Shown: positions 18,162-30,402, counted from the stretch's first letter. The stretch: DNA of 64,000 bases from Brachynemurus nebulosus (GCA_035578155.1 JAPWDM010000001.1:88053576-88117575); one strand, 5' to 3'. Numbers and translations are program-made. The notes: a model not told the origin generated them from the sequence alone.

Positions 18162-18988
18162 GCGTTACTTTATGGTATTCCATATTTGTAAATAATAAAC
18201 AAATATTTTACTTCGCAAAAATACCACTTTTATTTTGAAACTGTGACAATATATTTCCCGTTCTGGTGTGTGTCCGGTGTCCATTAAATGCCACGCAAAA
18301 GCAGAGTCGGATTTCTTATTTCTATACGACCTGGAATGCTCTGCTCTCCGGGTTTCAAACTTTCTGCCAGTTTGACCGATATAAAAACCATTACAGTCTT
18401 AGCAGTTTAATTTGTAGATACCCTATTATTTAAGTTTATCAATTTTTGTTTTATTGTTATATATTAAGTTTCCTAGATTAAAGCCTGATTTAAATGCTAT
18501 ATTTATGTTTGATTTTGCTAGATTTTCTTTTTTTAACTCTATCTGATATTTTACCAAAATATGTTATAGTCTTTGGTTCTGGTTTAACGCAGGGGTAAAT
18601 TTCTTTTAAGATTTGTTTAAATTCTTTCTGAGCTATTAATTTATCGATTAGGTTTTAATTATATCCGTTATTATTCGCTATTGTTTTAATATTTATTTAT
18701 TTTTTAAAATTTTCTTTCGACAAAGGTATATTAAACGCGCGGTGGATCATTGAATTGTAGGCTGCGACTTTATGTTGACATGGACTTACTGAATCATTTG
18801 GAATTGTAATACATGAGTAAAGTGGTTTTCTATATATACTGAAATCATGCTTATTGTTAATTTTGGTTATAGTCAAATCTAAGAAATTTATACTATTATC
18901 TTTATCTACCTTTAATTGTAAGTCAAATTGAATTTTTGGGTCTAATGAATTTAATGACTACAAATTTTTCTAGCTGGCGGATCGATAA
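18162..18988 (-). pseudogene. Penelope-like element, copy A (5'-truncated RT plus start of GIY-YIG)
   Basis: Read on the minus strand from 18988, this encodes the end of the reverse transcriptase (ICQLEKFV, then a segment containing SLDPKIQFDLQL, then FSIYRKPLYSC, then SMIHRAFNIPLSKENFKK). It continues through a linker to NCKDCNGFYIGQTG-type sequence of the GIY-YIG endonuclease. Stop codons are present (after ENFKK, for example). After the PKREI region the sequence jumps to the 3' tail (TTGTCACAG, GCGAAGTAAAATATTTG), so part of the endonuclease and UTR is deleted at a GGGAAAT/TGTCACA microhomology. Penelope-like elements carry exactly this RT plus GIY-YIG pair. Truncation within the RT fits incomplete target-primed reverse transcription. 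Confidence 0.85.
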
Positions 18989-19173
18989 AAAATATTTAAC
19001 AGTTAAAAAAATTAAACAAGTTATGTTTTAAACAAATTACCTTAAACGTCAATCGGAACCCAAAAAAATTGACTACTAATACAATAACTTCTAATCAACG
19101 CGTAATAAACTTAACTAATACGGAATTTAATGCAGCCGAAGTAAATCTCTTAAATAAAGGGCCTAAATATATA

Positions 19174-19704
19174 CAGTAGAGCACCAGTTTTGTCAAGAAA
19201 AAGTAGTCTCCAAAAGTGGTGCTTGACAAAAGTGATGCTTTTTGACCAGGGGTGATTCATAAATATTGTAAGATTATGTTTTGAATTAAAATTATGTTTT
19301 TTTAAATATTAATAAAAGAAAAAAAGAAGTGAAGAATTAAAAATTATTTATCTTAGAAAATATTTTTTTCATTTGTGGTTTTATTAATTTGCTTTGAAAT
19401 AATTTTGTTTACATTTTACGTATGATAAAAACCGCCACAGAACAGAATACATATAGATAAACATTCTATGTACAGTAATTAAAATCTACATTCCCACGCT
19501 TTGAGGTCTGTTGTTGTTTGTCTCTACTATTACCGATATATTTATTTGATTCGTTTGATAAAATCATGCGCCATGGTCTACTGCACATGGATTTACTATT
19601 TATGTACTTAATATTTTTGATGCACTTTCCAAAAGTGATGTTGACTAATTTGATGCTCTCAAAAAATTTCCAAAACTGATGTTTCCATTATCGGTGCTAT
19701 ACTG
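19174..19704. mobile_element. Tigger/pogo-type MITE at a TA site in Penelope copy B
   Basis: A 531-bp element. Its ends are CAGTAGAGCACC and GGTGCTATACTG, inverted with one mismatch, and it is flanked by TA on both sides (19172-19173 and 19705-19706). CAGTA-type ends with TA duplication point to pogo/Tigger. Words such as CCAAAAGTGATG and TTGACNAANNTGATGCT recur near both ends. It has no transposase ORF. It sits between the LLNKGPKY and NLKETL codons of the Penelope protein. Confidence 0.8.
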
Positions 19705-19929
19705 TACCTAATTTAAACCAGCAAAATCTTAAAGAAACTTTAATAGTAGACTCGAAACTTGCGTTAAAAAATTCCGATGATAATTTAGCTTTAATTAAAA
19801 GAAGACATAAAAGTAATTCTACCGTAATTCTTAACAAACAAGATTATTCAAATAAAATTAGCGATTTTATTAAAAAAGAAAAAATGATACGCCTAAAAAC
19901 AGACCCTACTAACAAATATAACTAATTAT

Positions 19930-20650
19930 TTGGTTGAGATGAACCCGAGAGCTCCTAGATTGTATGGATTGGTGAAAACGCACAAACCCGACAACCCAAT
20001 AAGACCAGTAGTTTCCCATATTGGATGTCCATCACATAAATTATCACAACACCTAGATTCCTTTTTTAAAACCAAAACCCAATTCACCTCCAAACATAGC
20101 ATCAAAAACTCCTTCCAACTTGTAAATCAGTTAAATGACACATTCTTTCCCGGTCGGTACAAATTGGCGTCCCTGGACGTACGTAGTATGTTCACCAATA
20201 TTTCTACCAAGGAGTGTCTAAATTTGATTAGCGAAATAATAAACAATAAGATAAAAAATCCAGTAAAACAATCCGAGTTAATAAACACATTTAATACAAT
20301 TTTAAAACAAAACTACTTTGAGTTCGGCAATAAATTCTTCCGACAGACAAGTGGCCTTTCAATGGTATCACCTCTGAGCCCTCTGTTGGCAGAAATTTAT
20401 ATGTCGAACTTAGTAGAAATGATAAAGAATAATACACTAACCAAACAACATTTAAAATTTTGATATAAATACGTGGATGACATAATTATAGGCTTCGATG
20501 GATCGATCTGCCAGCTAGAAAAATTTGTAGAGTTATTAAATTCATTAGACCCAAAAATTCAATTTGACTAAGGGGTAGAAAAAGATAATAGAATAAACTT
20601 TTTAGATTTGACTATAACCAAAATTAACAATAAGCTTGATTTCAATATAG
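19930..20650 (+). pseudogene. Penelope-like reverse transcriptase core
   Basis: Reverse transcriptase fragment. Penelope-type motifs in order: PRLYGLVKTHKP and IRPVVS, LASLDVRSMFTNIST (catalytic Asp), FRQTSGLSMVSPLSPLLAEI, then after a TGA stop at 20461 the active-site YVDDIIIGF, then INFLDLTI. The usual GLxMGxPLSP has Val in place of the second Gly, and a TAG stop follows IQFD near 20570. I place the start at the conserved region rather than at the Met, since the upstream sequence also encodes Penelope N-terminal residues in broken frames. It is inactive. Confidence 0.85.

Positions 20651-20723
<73 letters not shown>
20651..20723. repeat. (TA)n expansion inside the RT reading frame
   Basis: 73 bp of TA lie between FNI and RKPTYSC codons. 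The paralogous copy A reads TTCAGTATATATAGAAAACC at the same place, that is ATA TAT only. Confidence 0.95.
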
Positions 20724-20725
<2 letters not shown>

Positions 20726-21140
20726 AAACCAACTTACTCATGTATTACAATTCCAAATGATTCAATAAGTCCATATCAACATAAAGTCTCAGCCTGCAAT
20801 TCAATGATCCACCGCGCGTTTAATATAACTTTGTCGAAAGAAAATTTTAAAAAAGAAATAAATAATATTAAAATAATAGCGAATAATAACGAATATAATT
20901 CTGAACTAATCGATAAACTAATAGCTAAGAAAGAATTTAAACAAATCTTAAAAAAAATTAACCCTCCGTTAAACCAGAACCAAAAACTAACTTTAAAACT
21001 ATAACATATTTTGGTAAAATATCAGACAAAGTTAAAAAAATTCTAGCAAAATCAAACATAAATATAGCATTTAAATCAGGCTTTAACGTAGGTAACTTAA
21101 TATATAACAATAAAACAAAATTGATAAACTTAAAAAATCG
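20724..21140 (+). pseudogene. Penelope-like connector region between RT and endonuclease
   Basis: It continues the RT protein after the (TA)n array with RKPTYSCITIPNDS, SMIHRAFNITLSKENFKK and KEFKQILKKINP, then a stop at 21002. The part after the stop (KTYFGKISDKVKK-like in broken frames) still matches copy A at 18440-18600 on the opposite strand. The RKPT motif is typical of the Penelope RT thumb region. Confidence 0.75.
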
Positions 21141-21384
21141 GATACCGTCAGATTGGGCGAATATGGACAATTTTTTCAGTTTTTTGGCAATAAACTGTTT
21201 AGAGTTTATCTAAAAAATTCTAAAAAAATAATTTAAATGCTTTAATATCACGAGCGTATAGGGTAGTAATAAAAATATCAAAATTGGTACTGCAACATTT
21301 TTTTTTTTGGTTATATAGTGTCTAGATTCGCCCCTATGTGTGGGGCGAATCTGGACAGTGCTTTATTTGCAATATAAATCACAT

Positions 21385-21717
21385 TCAGTCATGCATATGG
21401 GTAAAATCGGACATAAGAAGACAAAAATAGCTGAATTTCCAATCTGGAAATTTGCTAACATAAATAACTGCAGCAGTGAATGACTTATGATGGGTGGAAT
21501 GAAACATTTTGGATTTAAATGAATTTTGTTTCGATTTGCCGTTGAGTCTATCATACAAGGTCGATTTGGGAACATGGAAATACTCAGCAGCTTGTCTGAG
21601 CGATTTTCTTTTATTTTTAATATCGGAAAGCAGGGGCGCAACAACTACATATCTGCAGGGGGTCCAACAAAAATTTAAATTATCTTTTTTTTTGATAACG
21701 CAATTCTCCGATAACAA
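21385..21717 (-). pseudogene. Pogo-type transposase N-terminus (psq-like helix-turn-helix), fragment
   Basis: A 110-codon minus-strand frame containing KNKRKSLRQAAEYFHVPKST, followed by LYDRLNGK. This matches the pipsqueak-type helix-turn-helix of pogo and jerky family transposases: an arginine-rich start, the RQAAEYFHVP helix, then KSTLYDRL. No DDE catalytic region follows, so it is a remnant whose centre was lost or replaced by (TA)n. A second overlapping minus-strand frame at 21363-21644 is a shadow. Confidence 0.65.
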
Positions 21718-22035
21718 TGGAAAATTTTACTTTTTAATATAAATAAAAAATAAATTGAAGGGAAAATTTCCAGGTAATTTTAGGGATCTGGACCCCTTGG
21801 ACCTCCGCGGTTGTTGCGCCTCTGTTGAAAAGAGCCCATTTAGACTACAGTTTATGTAGTTTATACCCACTATCTTTTTATATTGACGCACCATGGTGTA
21901 TGAATTCGCCTCACCTATAAACAATTTTCTGTTAATCAATTTATAAAAAAAAAAAAAAAAATTAAGCACAATACAGCTTTCATTTTTGGTACATATATTG
22001 TCAAAAAAACGCCAAACATTTTGTTGCTAGTCCTT

Positions 22036-22313
<278 letters not shown>

Positions 22314-22575
22314 TTTTTTTTTTGTACAGCAGTTTCTTTATAAGATTTCAAAACGCGCGTTATTCTTAAAAATTATAACAATGCGCCTGTAAAATAACAA
22401 AATACAAAGATGTCACGTTCACCGCTTTTCTTTGATGATTAACTCATAATTGATAAAATTCAGTAGCATAAATTGATCTATGACCTTGTACGGTCATAAC
22501 GCTGACGAAGAAATATCGGGAGACAGCTCTGTCTAGATTCGCCCCTACTGTCTAGGTTCGCCCCAACTGATAGTA

Positions 22576-22860
22576 TCTACAAATTAAACTGCCAAGACTG
22601 TAATGGTTTTTACATCGGTCAAACTGGCAGAAAGTTTAAAATCCGGAGAGCAAAGCATTTCAGGTCATATAGAAATAAGAAATGCGACTCTGCTTTTGCG
22701 AGGCATTTAATGGATACCGGACACACACCAAAACGGGAAATTACAGTGTCACACAAGGCAAGCAAAGGACAGAAGTTAACAATCCTAGAAGCGATAGAAA
22801 TAAACATAGCTCCGATCACCTTCTAAATGATTACACCGATATTTTCAGTTCAACTTTATT
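22576..22860 (+). pseudogene. Penelope-like GIY-YIG endonuclease domain
   Basis: It encodes YKLNCQDCNGFYIGQTGRKF, then KIRRAKHFRSYRN, then FARHLMDTGHTP and LTILEAIEINIA. The CxxC before GFYIGQTG and the downstream basic KH/ARH residues match the linker and GIY-YIG nuclease of Penelope-like elements, which nick the target DNA for priming. It continues the copy B element directly after the 1429-bp insertion and lies in a frame different from the 63-codon plus-strand frame at 22682. Confidence 0.85.
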
Positions 22861-23222
22861 TTCAATATTATAACTTATTTAAATTTTAATTTCTGTTTAA
22901 AACTATATTCACTGTAATACTGTCTTTTTGTCATTTTCAAGTTCAACCTTTTGTCACGTGTTTGTTTGCCTCTTGTCACATGTAATGTCATTTTGTTTTT
23001 CTTGATTTTTGGATTCTCCTACCATTCCCACCCCTTCCACTTCCACATCACATACCACTCCCCCTTAATAAGTATAGGTAGATAAAATTAGTATATAAGG
23101 CATGTATCGAATGTAATATTTATTCTGTTTGAAAATGAACTGACGGTTCGAAACAATATTGTCACAGTTTCGAAATAAAAGCGGTATTTTTGCGAAGTAA
23201 AATATTTGTTTATTATTTATAA
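22861..23222 (+). repeat. Penelope-like 3' UTR and tail
   Basis: The segment from ATTGTCACAG to GCGAAGTAAAATATTTGTTT (about 23155-23215) also occurs at 18180-18250 (minus) and, modified, at 24356-24530 and 26715-26760. It marks the shared 3' end of the family. Confidence 0.7.
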
Positions 23223-24042
23223 CCTGTTGTATTTTACGTATACATGCGTGTAAAGAGCCATGTTTTGTACAGCTGTATGTAAAAATATAGCGTACTTAGA
23301 TAGTATTTTGTACAATAAACAAGCAATTTCATGATAGTCGTAGATAAAATTTTTTAGATGCGAACAATTTGTGTATTTTTTCAAATTGTTTAAAAATGCG
23401 GACAGATTCTAAAAACATTTAGAAAATTTTGTTTTTAGCGTACACAAAATAAATAAACTTACTTAAGATTTTTGTTCAAATTATTTATATTTTTATTTGG
23501 ATGATTTGAAAGCACTGTATCTTTGAATTATTTAGTTCTCTGCTTGGAAAAAAAAACTGAATAATTGAATATTCTGATTTCTATTGAAATAAATATTTCT
23601 TTAAAAAGGGGTACTTTTGCAATATTCTTATTGCCTTCGATTTTTTAAATGATAAATTGATATCTGAAGGACAAAATGCATGAATAAAAGGTAGGTGGGA
23701 ATACTAATAGTATAATAACAATAATAAATATAATATTTTCTGTCATGCAAAGAGTGCCGTCATTATTAATGATGTTTATAGAACGTGATGTAATAATCTT
23801 TTAAAGTGGTCCTTATTGACCAAGAAATGTTCAACTTCCTGCAGACAATTGCCACTTATAAAGCATATGGATGTGATATGTTTATTGTGACATTTTTTAT
23901 TTCAATAGCAACGTGTACCATTTCTTCGAAAGTACTCAACATTTGTTTTCTTGAGATTCTATATAACAATGTATGTGGATATATAACAACAGTCTAACAG
24001 TTCATACATATATAGTATATATAAAGTATTATATCGCGTCAA

Positions 24043-24075
<33 letters not shown>

Positions 24076-24355
24076 TTATACGGGGATTATACCTATACCT
24101 ATCTATCAATTCCATATATTTTTTATTCTATCAATAAAACTTGTATGTATAAAATGTATGTATACATGAGTAGTTAGTTAAGAAACGTTTCTAGAGTCTA
24201 TTCCAAAAACGTCTTTTCTTTAATGATTATTAACCCCGTCAATTACATTGTATATCATAATTTTACATAAGAAAATTCTTACAATTGGTAAAAAGGTAAA
24301 AATTCAATTTTTTAATTTTAATCTTATTACTCATTTCGTCAGTTGAATAAAATTA
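23223..24355. other. AT-rich DNA, no gene seen
   Basis: It contains a short (TA)n at 24044-24074 and the ~85-bp segment at 23260-23345 shared inverted with 6736-6815. No convincing ORF. Confidence 0.5.
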
Positions 24356-24531
24356 TAAAAAAATAATAAACGATTATTTTACTTTGCAAAATACCATTTT
24401 TATTTTGTAAACTGTGACAATATGATATCGAATATTCATTTTTTACATTTTCAAAGAGAGTAAATGAACTGACTGAAACAGTACTGTCACAATTTTTGTA
24501 AAATAAAAATGGTGTTTTGTAAAGTAAAATA
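24356..24531. repeat. Inverted Penelope-tail palindrome flanking the Tigger element
   Basis: The arm at 24368-24425 (ATTTTACTTTGCAAAATACC to ACTGTGACAATAT) is complemented by 24484-24530 (ACTGTCACAATTTTTGTAAA to GTAAAATA). The right arm continues after the Tigger element at 26717 as TTTGTTTATTTTCAAATATG, matching 18165-18215 inverted. Confidence 0.7.
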
Positions 24532-24741
24532 CAGTGAAACCTGTCAAGTTGGACACCTCTGTATACTGGATACCTGCTCATGTTGGACACTTTTCAATTG
24601 GCCTGGCGAAATTACATTGTTTTAAATGCATATTAATACTTATAAGTTGGACACCTCTATATGTTGGAAACCTGTCTAATTTGGACAGTTTTTTAAAATG
24701 ATTTTTGATATTTTGACCTGTTTACGTTGGACATTCATGTA

Positions 24742-24831
24742 TTTTACACGTGACCGAAACACGTGTTAGTTATGTTATGACAGTTATAATAATTGAATTT
24801 TTACACGTGACCGAAACACGTGTTAGTTATG
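24742..24831. promoter_or_regulatory. Tandem 34-bp repeat with paired CACGTG boxes upstream of the Tigger gene
   Basis: The same 34 bp, containing ACACGTG, ACCGAAA and CACGTGT, occurs at 24742-24775 and 24798-24831. Each unit is itself a short inverted repeat of two E-box-like hexamers. It sits just before the TATA box, so it could be a promoter element or transposase-binding site. That is inference. Confidence 0.4.
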
Positions 24832-24840
24832 TCCTAAAAA

Positions 24841-24848
24841 TATAAAAG
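24841..24848 (+). promoter_or_regulatory. TATA box of the Tigger transposase gene
   Basis: TATAAAAG about 100 bp before the ATG, with initiator-like TCAGCA sequence about 30-40 bp downstream. Called from position and sequence only. Confidence 0.45.
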
Positions 24849-24939
24849 CTCGGCAGTCACAATGGTTATTAGTCAATAATCAGCAGTGATTTCATGTGTA
24901 CAGATCTCTTGAATATTTATTAGTTACAAATTTAGCACC

Positions 24940-26497
24940 ATGAGTTCGAAGCGAAAATGTTTAGTAGAATTGGCCATTGAAAAGAAAAAAAATGTTATAG
25001 ACTTAGTAGAGAATGGTGTTAGTTTAAGAAAGGCAGCCGACCAATTTGGAATTTCCAAATCAACTGTTGGGAATATTTTGAAGTGTAAAGACGAAATTTT
25101 GAAAGCTTACGAAAAGAATTGCAGCGCCGAACGAAAACGAAAAATTCGTAAAACTGGTAATGAAGCAATAAATCAAAAAGTTTATGACTTTCTTGTTAAG
25201 TGCCGTTCATCGAATCTTCCAGTATCCGGTCCTCTACTGCAAGAAAAAGCAAAAGCGATAGCCTTAAAATTAGACATTAATTTTCAAGCAAGTAATGGGT
25301 GGTTAGAAAGTTTTCTAAATCGACATAATATTAAATTTAAAACTTTGTGTGGAGAGTCAGCATCAGCAGACTTAGAAGAGGCGGAAGAGTGGAAAAGAAA
25401 ACTGGAAAATCTGTTGCAAGATTATGCGCCAGAAGATCGGTTTAATGCAGACGAAACTGGTCTTTTTTGGCGTTTATTAAACAAAAAAAGTTATGTTGCA
25501 CAAGGTGATCCATACAAAGGTGGTAAATTGTCTAAAGAACGGTTAACTGTTCTATTATGTACGAGTTCGGTCGGAGAAAAGTTAACGCCGTTAGTAATTG
25601 GGAAATCAGCACGTCCTCGAGCTTTTAAACAAATGAGATGTAAGGAGCTTCCCGTTATTACAACACAATAAAAGGGCATGGATGACGACTGATATTTTTG
25701 AAAGTTGGTTGTCAGATATTGACAGGCAAATGCGTAAGGCTGCTAGAAAAATTGTGATCATACTAGATAATGCTACAAATCATAAGATTATGAAATCGTT
25801 CGAGAATGTTAAACTTGTTTATTTACCGCCAAATCTAACATCAGAAATTCAGCCACTAGATCAAGGCGTGATTCGAACAATGAAAGCTTATTACCGCAAA
25901 AGTTTGCTTATGTGTTTAGTTGCTAAATCTGAAATTTCTAACAACCACAAGGAATTTATCAACTCAGTCACGGTTTTGGATGCAATTCGATGGATCAGCG
26001 AAGCATGGCAAGCTGTATCTACGGAAACAATTGTTAAGTGTTTTAGACGAGCTGGTTTTAGTATTCCAAAAGCAAATGAAGGGGATCATAATGAAGACCC
26101 TGATTCAGAACTTCGCGATGCAATTAAATTATTACCTCCAGAGTTTCAAAATCAGTTACAGACTGCTGAAGAAATGATCACCGCCGATGCCTACTTGGAG
26201 GTACACGTTCATGTCTTCAATACACATCAAGACGTTCTTCAACATGTTTTACAACTAGACGAGGAACAAGAAATCGAAGAATCTAGTGACGAGTGCGAGA
26301 AAGTAGCGGAGAAACCAACAACCCCTGAAGAAGCTTTGAACGGTATAAATACCGCCATTAAGTATTTAACTGAAAACCCATGCGAACTGTTAGAAGATTT
26401 ATTCAAAATTCAAACCAAATTAGAAAGCAAAATTTTCCTAAAAATTGTATCCAAACAAACTAAGATAAGTGATTTTTTTACGAAAGATAATGTTTAA
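24940..26497 (+). pseudogene. Tigger-type transposase (one frameshift)
   Basis: The transposase of the surrounding element. The first frame (24940-25671, 243 codons) carries a psq-type helix-turn-helix (VSLRKAADQFGISKSTVGNI, about residues 28-47), then a CENP-B/Tc5-type helix-turn-helix ending ASNGWLESFLNRHNIK. The DDE_1 domain follows, with catalytic Asp171 in FNADETGLFW. The second frame (25682-26497, 271 codons) continues with IILDNATNH (second Asp) and IQPLDQGVIRT (third Asp), then an acidic C-terminus. Between them the conserved NKRAWMT is read in a third frame near 25660-25680, so one or two small indels break the gene. The start context CACCATGAG is good. The rest is open and well conserved, suggesting fairly recent activity. 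Confidence 0.9.
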
Positions 26498-26519
26498 ATA
26501 TCTATAATATGTATATTTC

Positions 26520-26525
26520 AATAAA
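26520..26525 (+). terminator. AATAAA polyadenylation signal of the Tigger gene
   Basis: AATAAA lies about 25 bp after the TAA stop. It is the first such signal downstream. Confidence 0.5.
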
Positions 26526-26760
26526 TATTGATACGTAGATGTATGTATATGTATTACTTTAAAAATAATTAATTTTGCATTATATTCTAAATTAGTGTTA
26601 ACCTTAAAATTACTAAGCGTAGATGATTTTGGTATTTTGCATATGTTGGACACCTGTTTATGTTGGACAGTTTTTGACTGCACCGCGGGTGTCCAACTTA
26701 AACAGGTTCTACTGTATTTGTTTATTTTCAAATATGGAATACGATAAAGTAACGCTAAAA

Positions 26761-27331
26761 TATATTTGAATAAAATTACTCTAGATGTACTAATATTCAT
26801 TACTCACTGCCTATGAATGAAAGAAGCAATTATTATTGCAAAGAGATTCTATTATTGCGAAGACATTCTAGAGGAGCGAAATGTAAATTGGTTGGTCGAA
26901 ACACCGTTCATTCTACTCGAAGTCCAATGTCACTGGTAGCTTCAGTAGGGTTGTGGTTGTGGTGCGTGTCGTAAAAATTAATTATTAAAATACAAGTATT
27001 TTTGGTTATATTTCTGTTCATTATCAAATCAAATAGTTAAAATTCTTCCCAAGTTATTATCAACAAAAGACCAAGTTATTATATAAAGAGAAAAAAATTG
27101 GTGTTTTGTAAAATGTATTAATTAACAAGTCTTTTATTAGTACATAGGAGTCTCCCCTTTTACTACAAAATATTCGATAAGTAAGAAAAGTGGGGTAAGA
27201 CGGGGCAAAGGTGCAAGACGAGGTACCTACTCACATTATTACACCACCTGAAAGTATCAGCCGCAAGCAATTCTCCACATTCGGTCTGTCACCTTAGCTA
27301 AAGTTAGTCATACGCACACGGTGGAAGAGAA
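26761..27331. other. Intergenic DNA, no gene seen
   Basis: A mixed, less AT-rich stretch at 26930-26970 and 27190-27330. No ORF with recognisable domains. Confidence 0.5.
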
Positions 27332-27459
27332 CTGTTTTAGCGAATTTCCAAAACTGGAAATTCAGCTTTTACGCCAGGTGTCATGGTGCGACCTAAGCCC
27401 GGGACCATATCAGAAATATGTTTTGAGGTCCCTAGAATACGAAAATGATATTCACTAAA

Positions 27460-27523
<64 letters not shown>

Positions 27524-28870
27524 CTGTATCCGCGCGATAACTCTCGAACGAAACGTTTAATGCTTATGAAATTTTGTGTGCGAATTCGATTTTCCAAATC
27601 GTTGGATGAGTTCGTTAGCCAGACACGTCGGATGCCCAGAAGTAGGTTTTCCGGGCGTTTTTTGTCAACGAAATGAGTTTTTTGCCAGAATTAAACAATT
27701 TTTCAAATTTTTTTTTACACCAAGCCATAGTAAAAGTTAAAATGCATAAAAAATGTTTTTAGCCCGTTGCTCTAAATTACTTACTTTTCGAGAAAAACTA
27801 GGAAATATGTCGTTCTCCATTTCACTCGCACTCGCATTCTTTTTTTTTCTGTCTCATTTTTTGCGAGCTAAATTCGAAAAAAACCGCTTTATAAGTAGCG
27901 TGTCATGATTTTTTTAATCCAATTTAACGATTCGGCTATATTCTATTTCTCTGTCAGTTAAATGTTTTTATAATGTATCTCTGTTCCATTTTTTTTGACA
28001 AAAAAACTCCCGACGATATCTGTTATGTGATATGATCAGAATTTAGATTATATTTACACCTTCCTAAAATTAATAAGAGTTTGCTTCAATCGTATAAAAA
28101 TTACGTTAAATCATATTCAAACAATAATATTTTTACGTAATTTTCTATCCAACTGACAATACAGTTATGATTAGAATTGTATAATCAGAGTATTCTAGTA
28201 TTAAATAATTTTGCACATTCAATTTTTTTTTAACAAAAACAAATTTTTTTTAAATTTTGACACATTCTTTTATGAAATTTCGATTAAGAAATATTAAAAA
28301 ATTTTAAAGTGAATCATTTAAAAAGAGTTAAAAATAAATTAAAAAGGAAACATTTCTCTATTTTAACATATTTGTAAAGAAAATTTTACAGTTTACTTAC
28401 AGTTTTTTGAAAAAATGTAATAACATTTTTACATACAATAAAGATTATATTTGAACGGTAGGAAATCCACAAATTTTTTTTTATTTCTTTAATTAATTAT
28501 TAAATTTGGTTTTAGAAGAAAATCTTCGTCTAATTCGCTCCAAGCCGAAAGTATAGCCACTAATGGGGACATTCCACTGTTAAAACAAATGGAAAATATA
28601 TTGAAATTTATTTAATGAAAGCCATTCATACACATTTTTAAAATATCCTTTTGAATTATATAACAAATAAAATCTGTGTAAAAAAATCTAATTGACGTGT
28701 TTTTTCTCAATTTTCTAATATTAAGTAAGGCTCGTTAGTTAGGGAGTGATTGTGTCAAAATTTTAATGTAAAATATGGTAATTTTAACCCTCTTTAAAAG
28801 AACATTTCGATTTTAACAAAAAATTTTAAAAAGTGTTTTCGTTTTTCCTGGATTACCAAAAACTTTTCAT
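27332..28870 (+). repeat. Long direct repeat, copy 2 (contains an R1 element and (TA)n)
   Basis: The paralogue of 12298-13930 in the same orientation, about 15 kb apart. Near-identity runs from TTTTAGCGAATTTCCAAAAC through TTTTACGTAATTTTCTATCC (about 28150), then becomes patchy. Differences include the length and CATA interruption of the TA array. Confidence 0.8.
27463..27523. repeat. (TA)n microsatellite at a fixed R1 position
   Basis: It has the same flanks as 12427-12492, with one CATA interruption near 27507. Confidence 0.95.
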
Positions 28871-30402
28871 AGTCATATCTGTGACTAAAGTTGCCTCCCT
28901 TTCTTAAGAAAATAAAGTATTTTTAAAATTTTGTGCAAAAAAATAAAACACAATTAACGAAAAAAAAGTACGCGTTCCCATATTTTTAAGATTTTGTAGT
29001 ACAAGAAAATCCTTATAAATTCATCATATCTGTTACTAGCTTTTACGCAATTTAATAAACAGTATCGTTTTGATTTTTTAAGCTCATTTAAGACATTTAT
29101 TGTTAGTGAGACATATTTGAATTATTTTCCTAACTAATAAATTAAATTCTGTAGACTGATGTTTTTGTAGATAAAAAAAATTCTAGGTAACGTCTGTATT
29201 AGACAAAAGTCTGAAAAATGGACGTAGAATCTCACTGTTATTAATTATTATGTCTTAGTCTTTTGAAAAATTATTTTTTGAACTAAAATAAGAATAGCAG
29301 GAATATAAACTTAGGGGTAAACGACAGGGGTATATAAACTTTATTTTAGATTCTACGTTTATTTTTACAGAAAATCATCAAGTACCTATTATTTCTTTTT
29401 TGAATGTATAAATACAAAAAGTTCGAAATTATTTTATATTAGAATTTCAATTTTGGTCGACCCTACGGGTTGTCCCCATTTACTCTTTTCTCGTCTCTTT
29501 TGACCCCAATTTTTCATAGAGAAGAAATTATACGATTTTTGTTAATTTTTTAAAAACCACCGATATTTTTAAATTTTTTTGGATACCGCTGATAAAGTGA
29601 CCATCTTCGCGTAAATTTTTAATATATTAAAGATTAGGTACTCATAAAATAAATACAAAAAAATACGGTGTGAAGTCTGAATGCGTACCTGTTCATCCTT
29701 ATCTACGGTAGCACATTTTTTATTGACATAAATATTAGAAACGCAGGAAAAGAGACCAGGAATCAACATAGAAATGGATTATGGTACGATATATTTTCTG
29801 AAAAAGTGCTTAGGACCAAAGTTATAGAGTTCAAAGTGATGCACTTGATGATGACTTTGAAGTTGACCTTGAGGTTCAAAGTATATTCGAACGAATTTCA
29901 CATGCAAGATAGAAAATAAGTGATCAAGAAGTAATTTTGAAAAATACTTGCTCAGTCGCAATCGGAAAAATAATAGTTAATCATATGTTCAATTGAATTC
30001 CTAATATGATAACTAGCAATAAGTAGCAATAAAAATTTTAAAAAATTTTGAAAATTTCTAATATAACATAAAGTTAATGTTTAACTTACAATTGGAGTGA
30101 TATTAAATCTTTTCTTAACTTTACTTCTAAAATTACTTACAAAAATGTTTTCTTCTAATTTTTTCTATAAATTTGCGCCTATTTTTCCATTTCGTCAGGT
30201 TTTTATTTTTTTTATTTTAGAAAAATAACGCAACAAATCAATTTTGAAGATAGATTGAGTCAATACATGAAATTACTGCTTATAGGTACAGGATATGGTC
30301 AAAGTTCGGCAATGGCTAATCATTTTCAACTGACCTTGAAAATCGATTTCAGGGTCACTGAATGACGATTATTCAAATCCTTCATTCAAAATATTACGAA
30401 CG

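Larger units (their letters stand above)
24532..26714 (+). mobile_element. Tigger-type (pogo family) DNA transposon, nearly complete
   Basis: A 2183-bp element with ends CAGTGAAACCTGTCAAGTTG and, inverted from the right, CAGTAGAACCTGTTTAAGTT. Both are followed inward by GGACACC. A TA lies on each side (24530-24531 and 26715-26716). TTGGACACCT-like words repeat near both ends. It carries one transposase gene with a single frameshift, a TATA box upstream and AATAAA downstream. It is inserted in Penelope tail sequence whose uninterrupted form is seen at 18165-18250. Confidence 0.95.

Noticed and set aside
24940..26497. Tigger transposase as a domesticated host gene
   Set aside because: It still has terminal repeats and a TA duplication, and the reading frame is broken. 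There is no sign of domestication.
26438..26800. 120-codon minus-strand ORF
   Set aside because: It overlaps the 3' end and right terminal repeat of the Tigger element and extends into the Penelope tail. It is a shadow frame.
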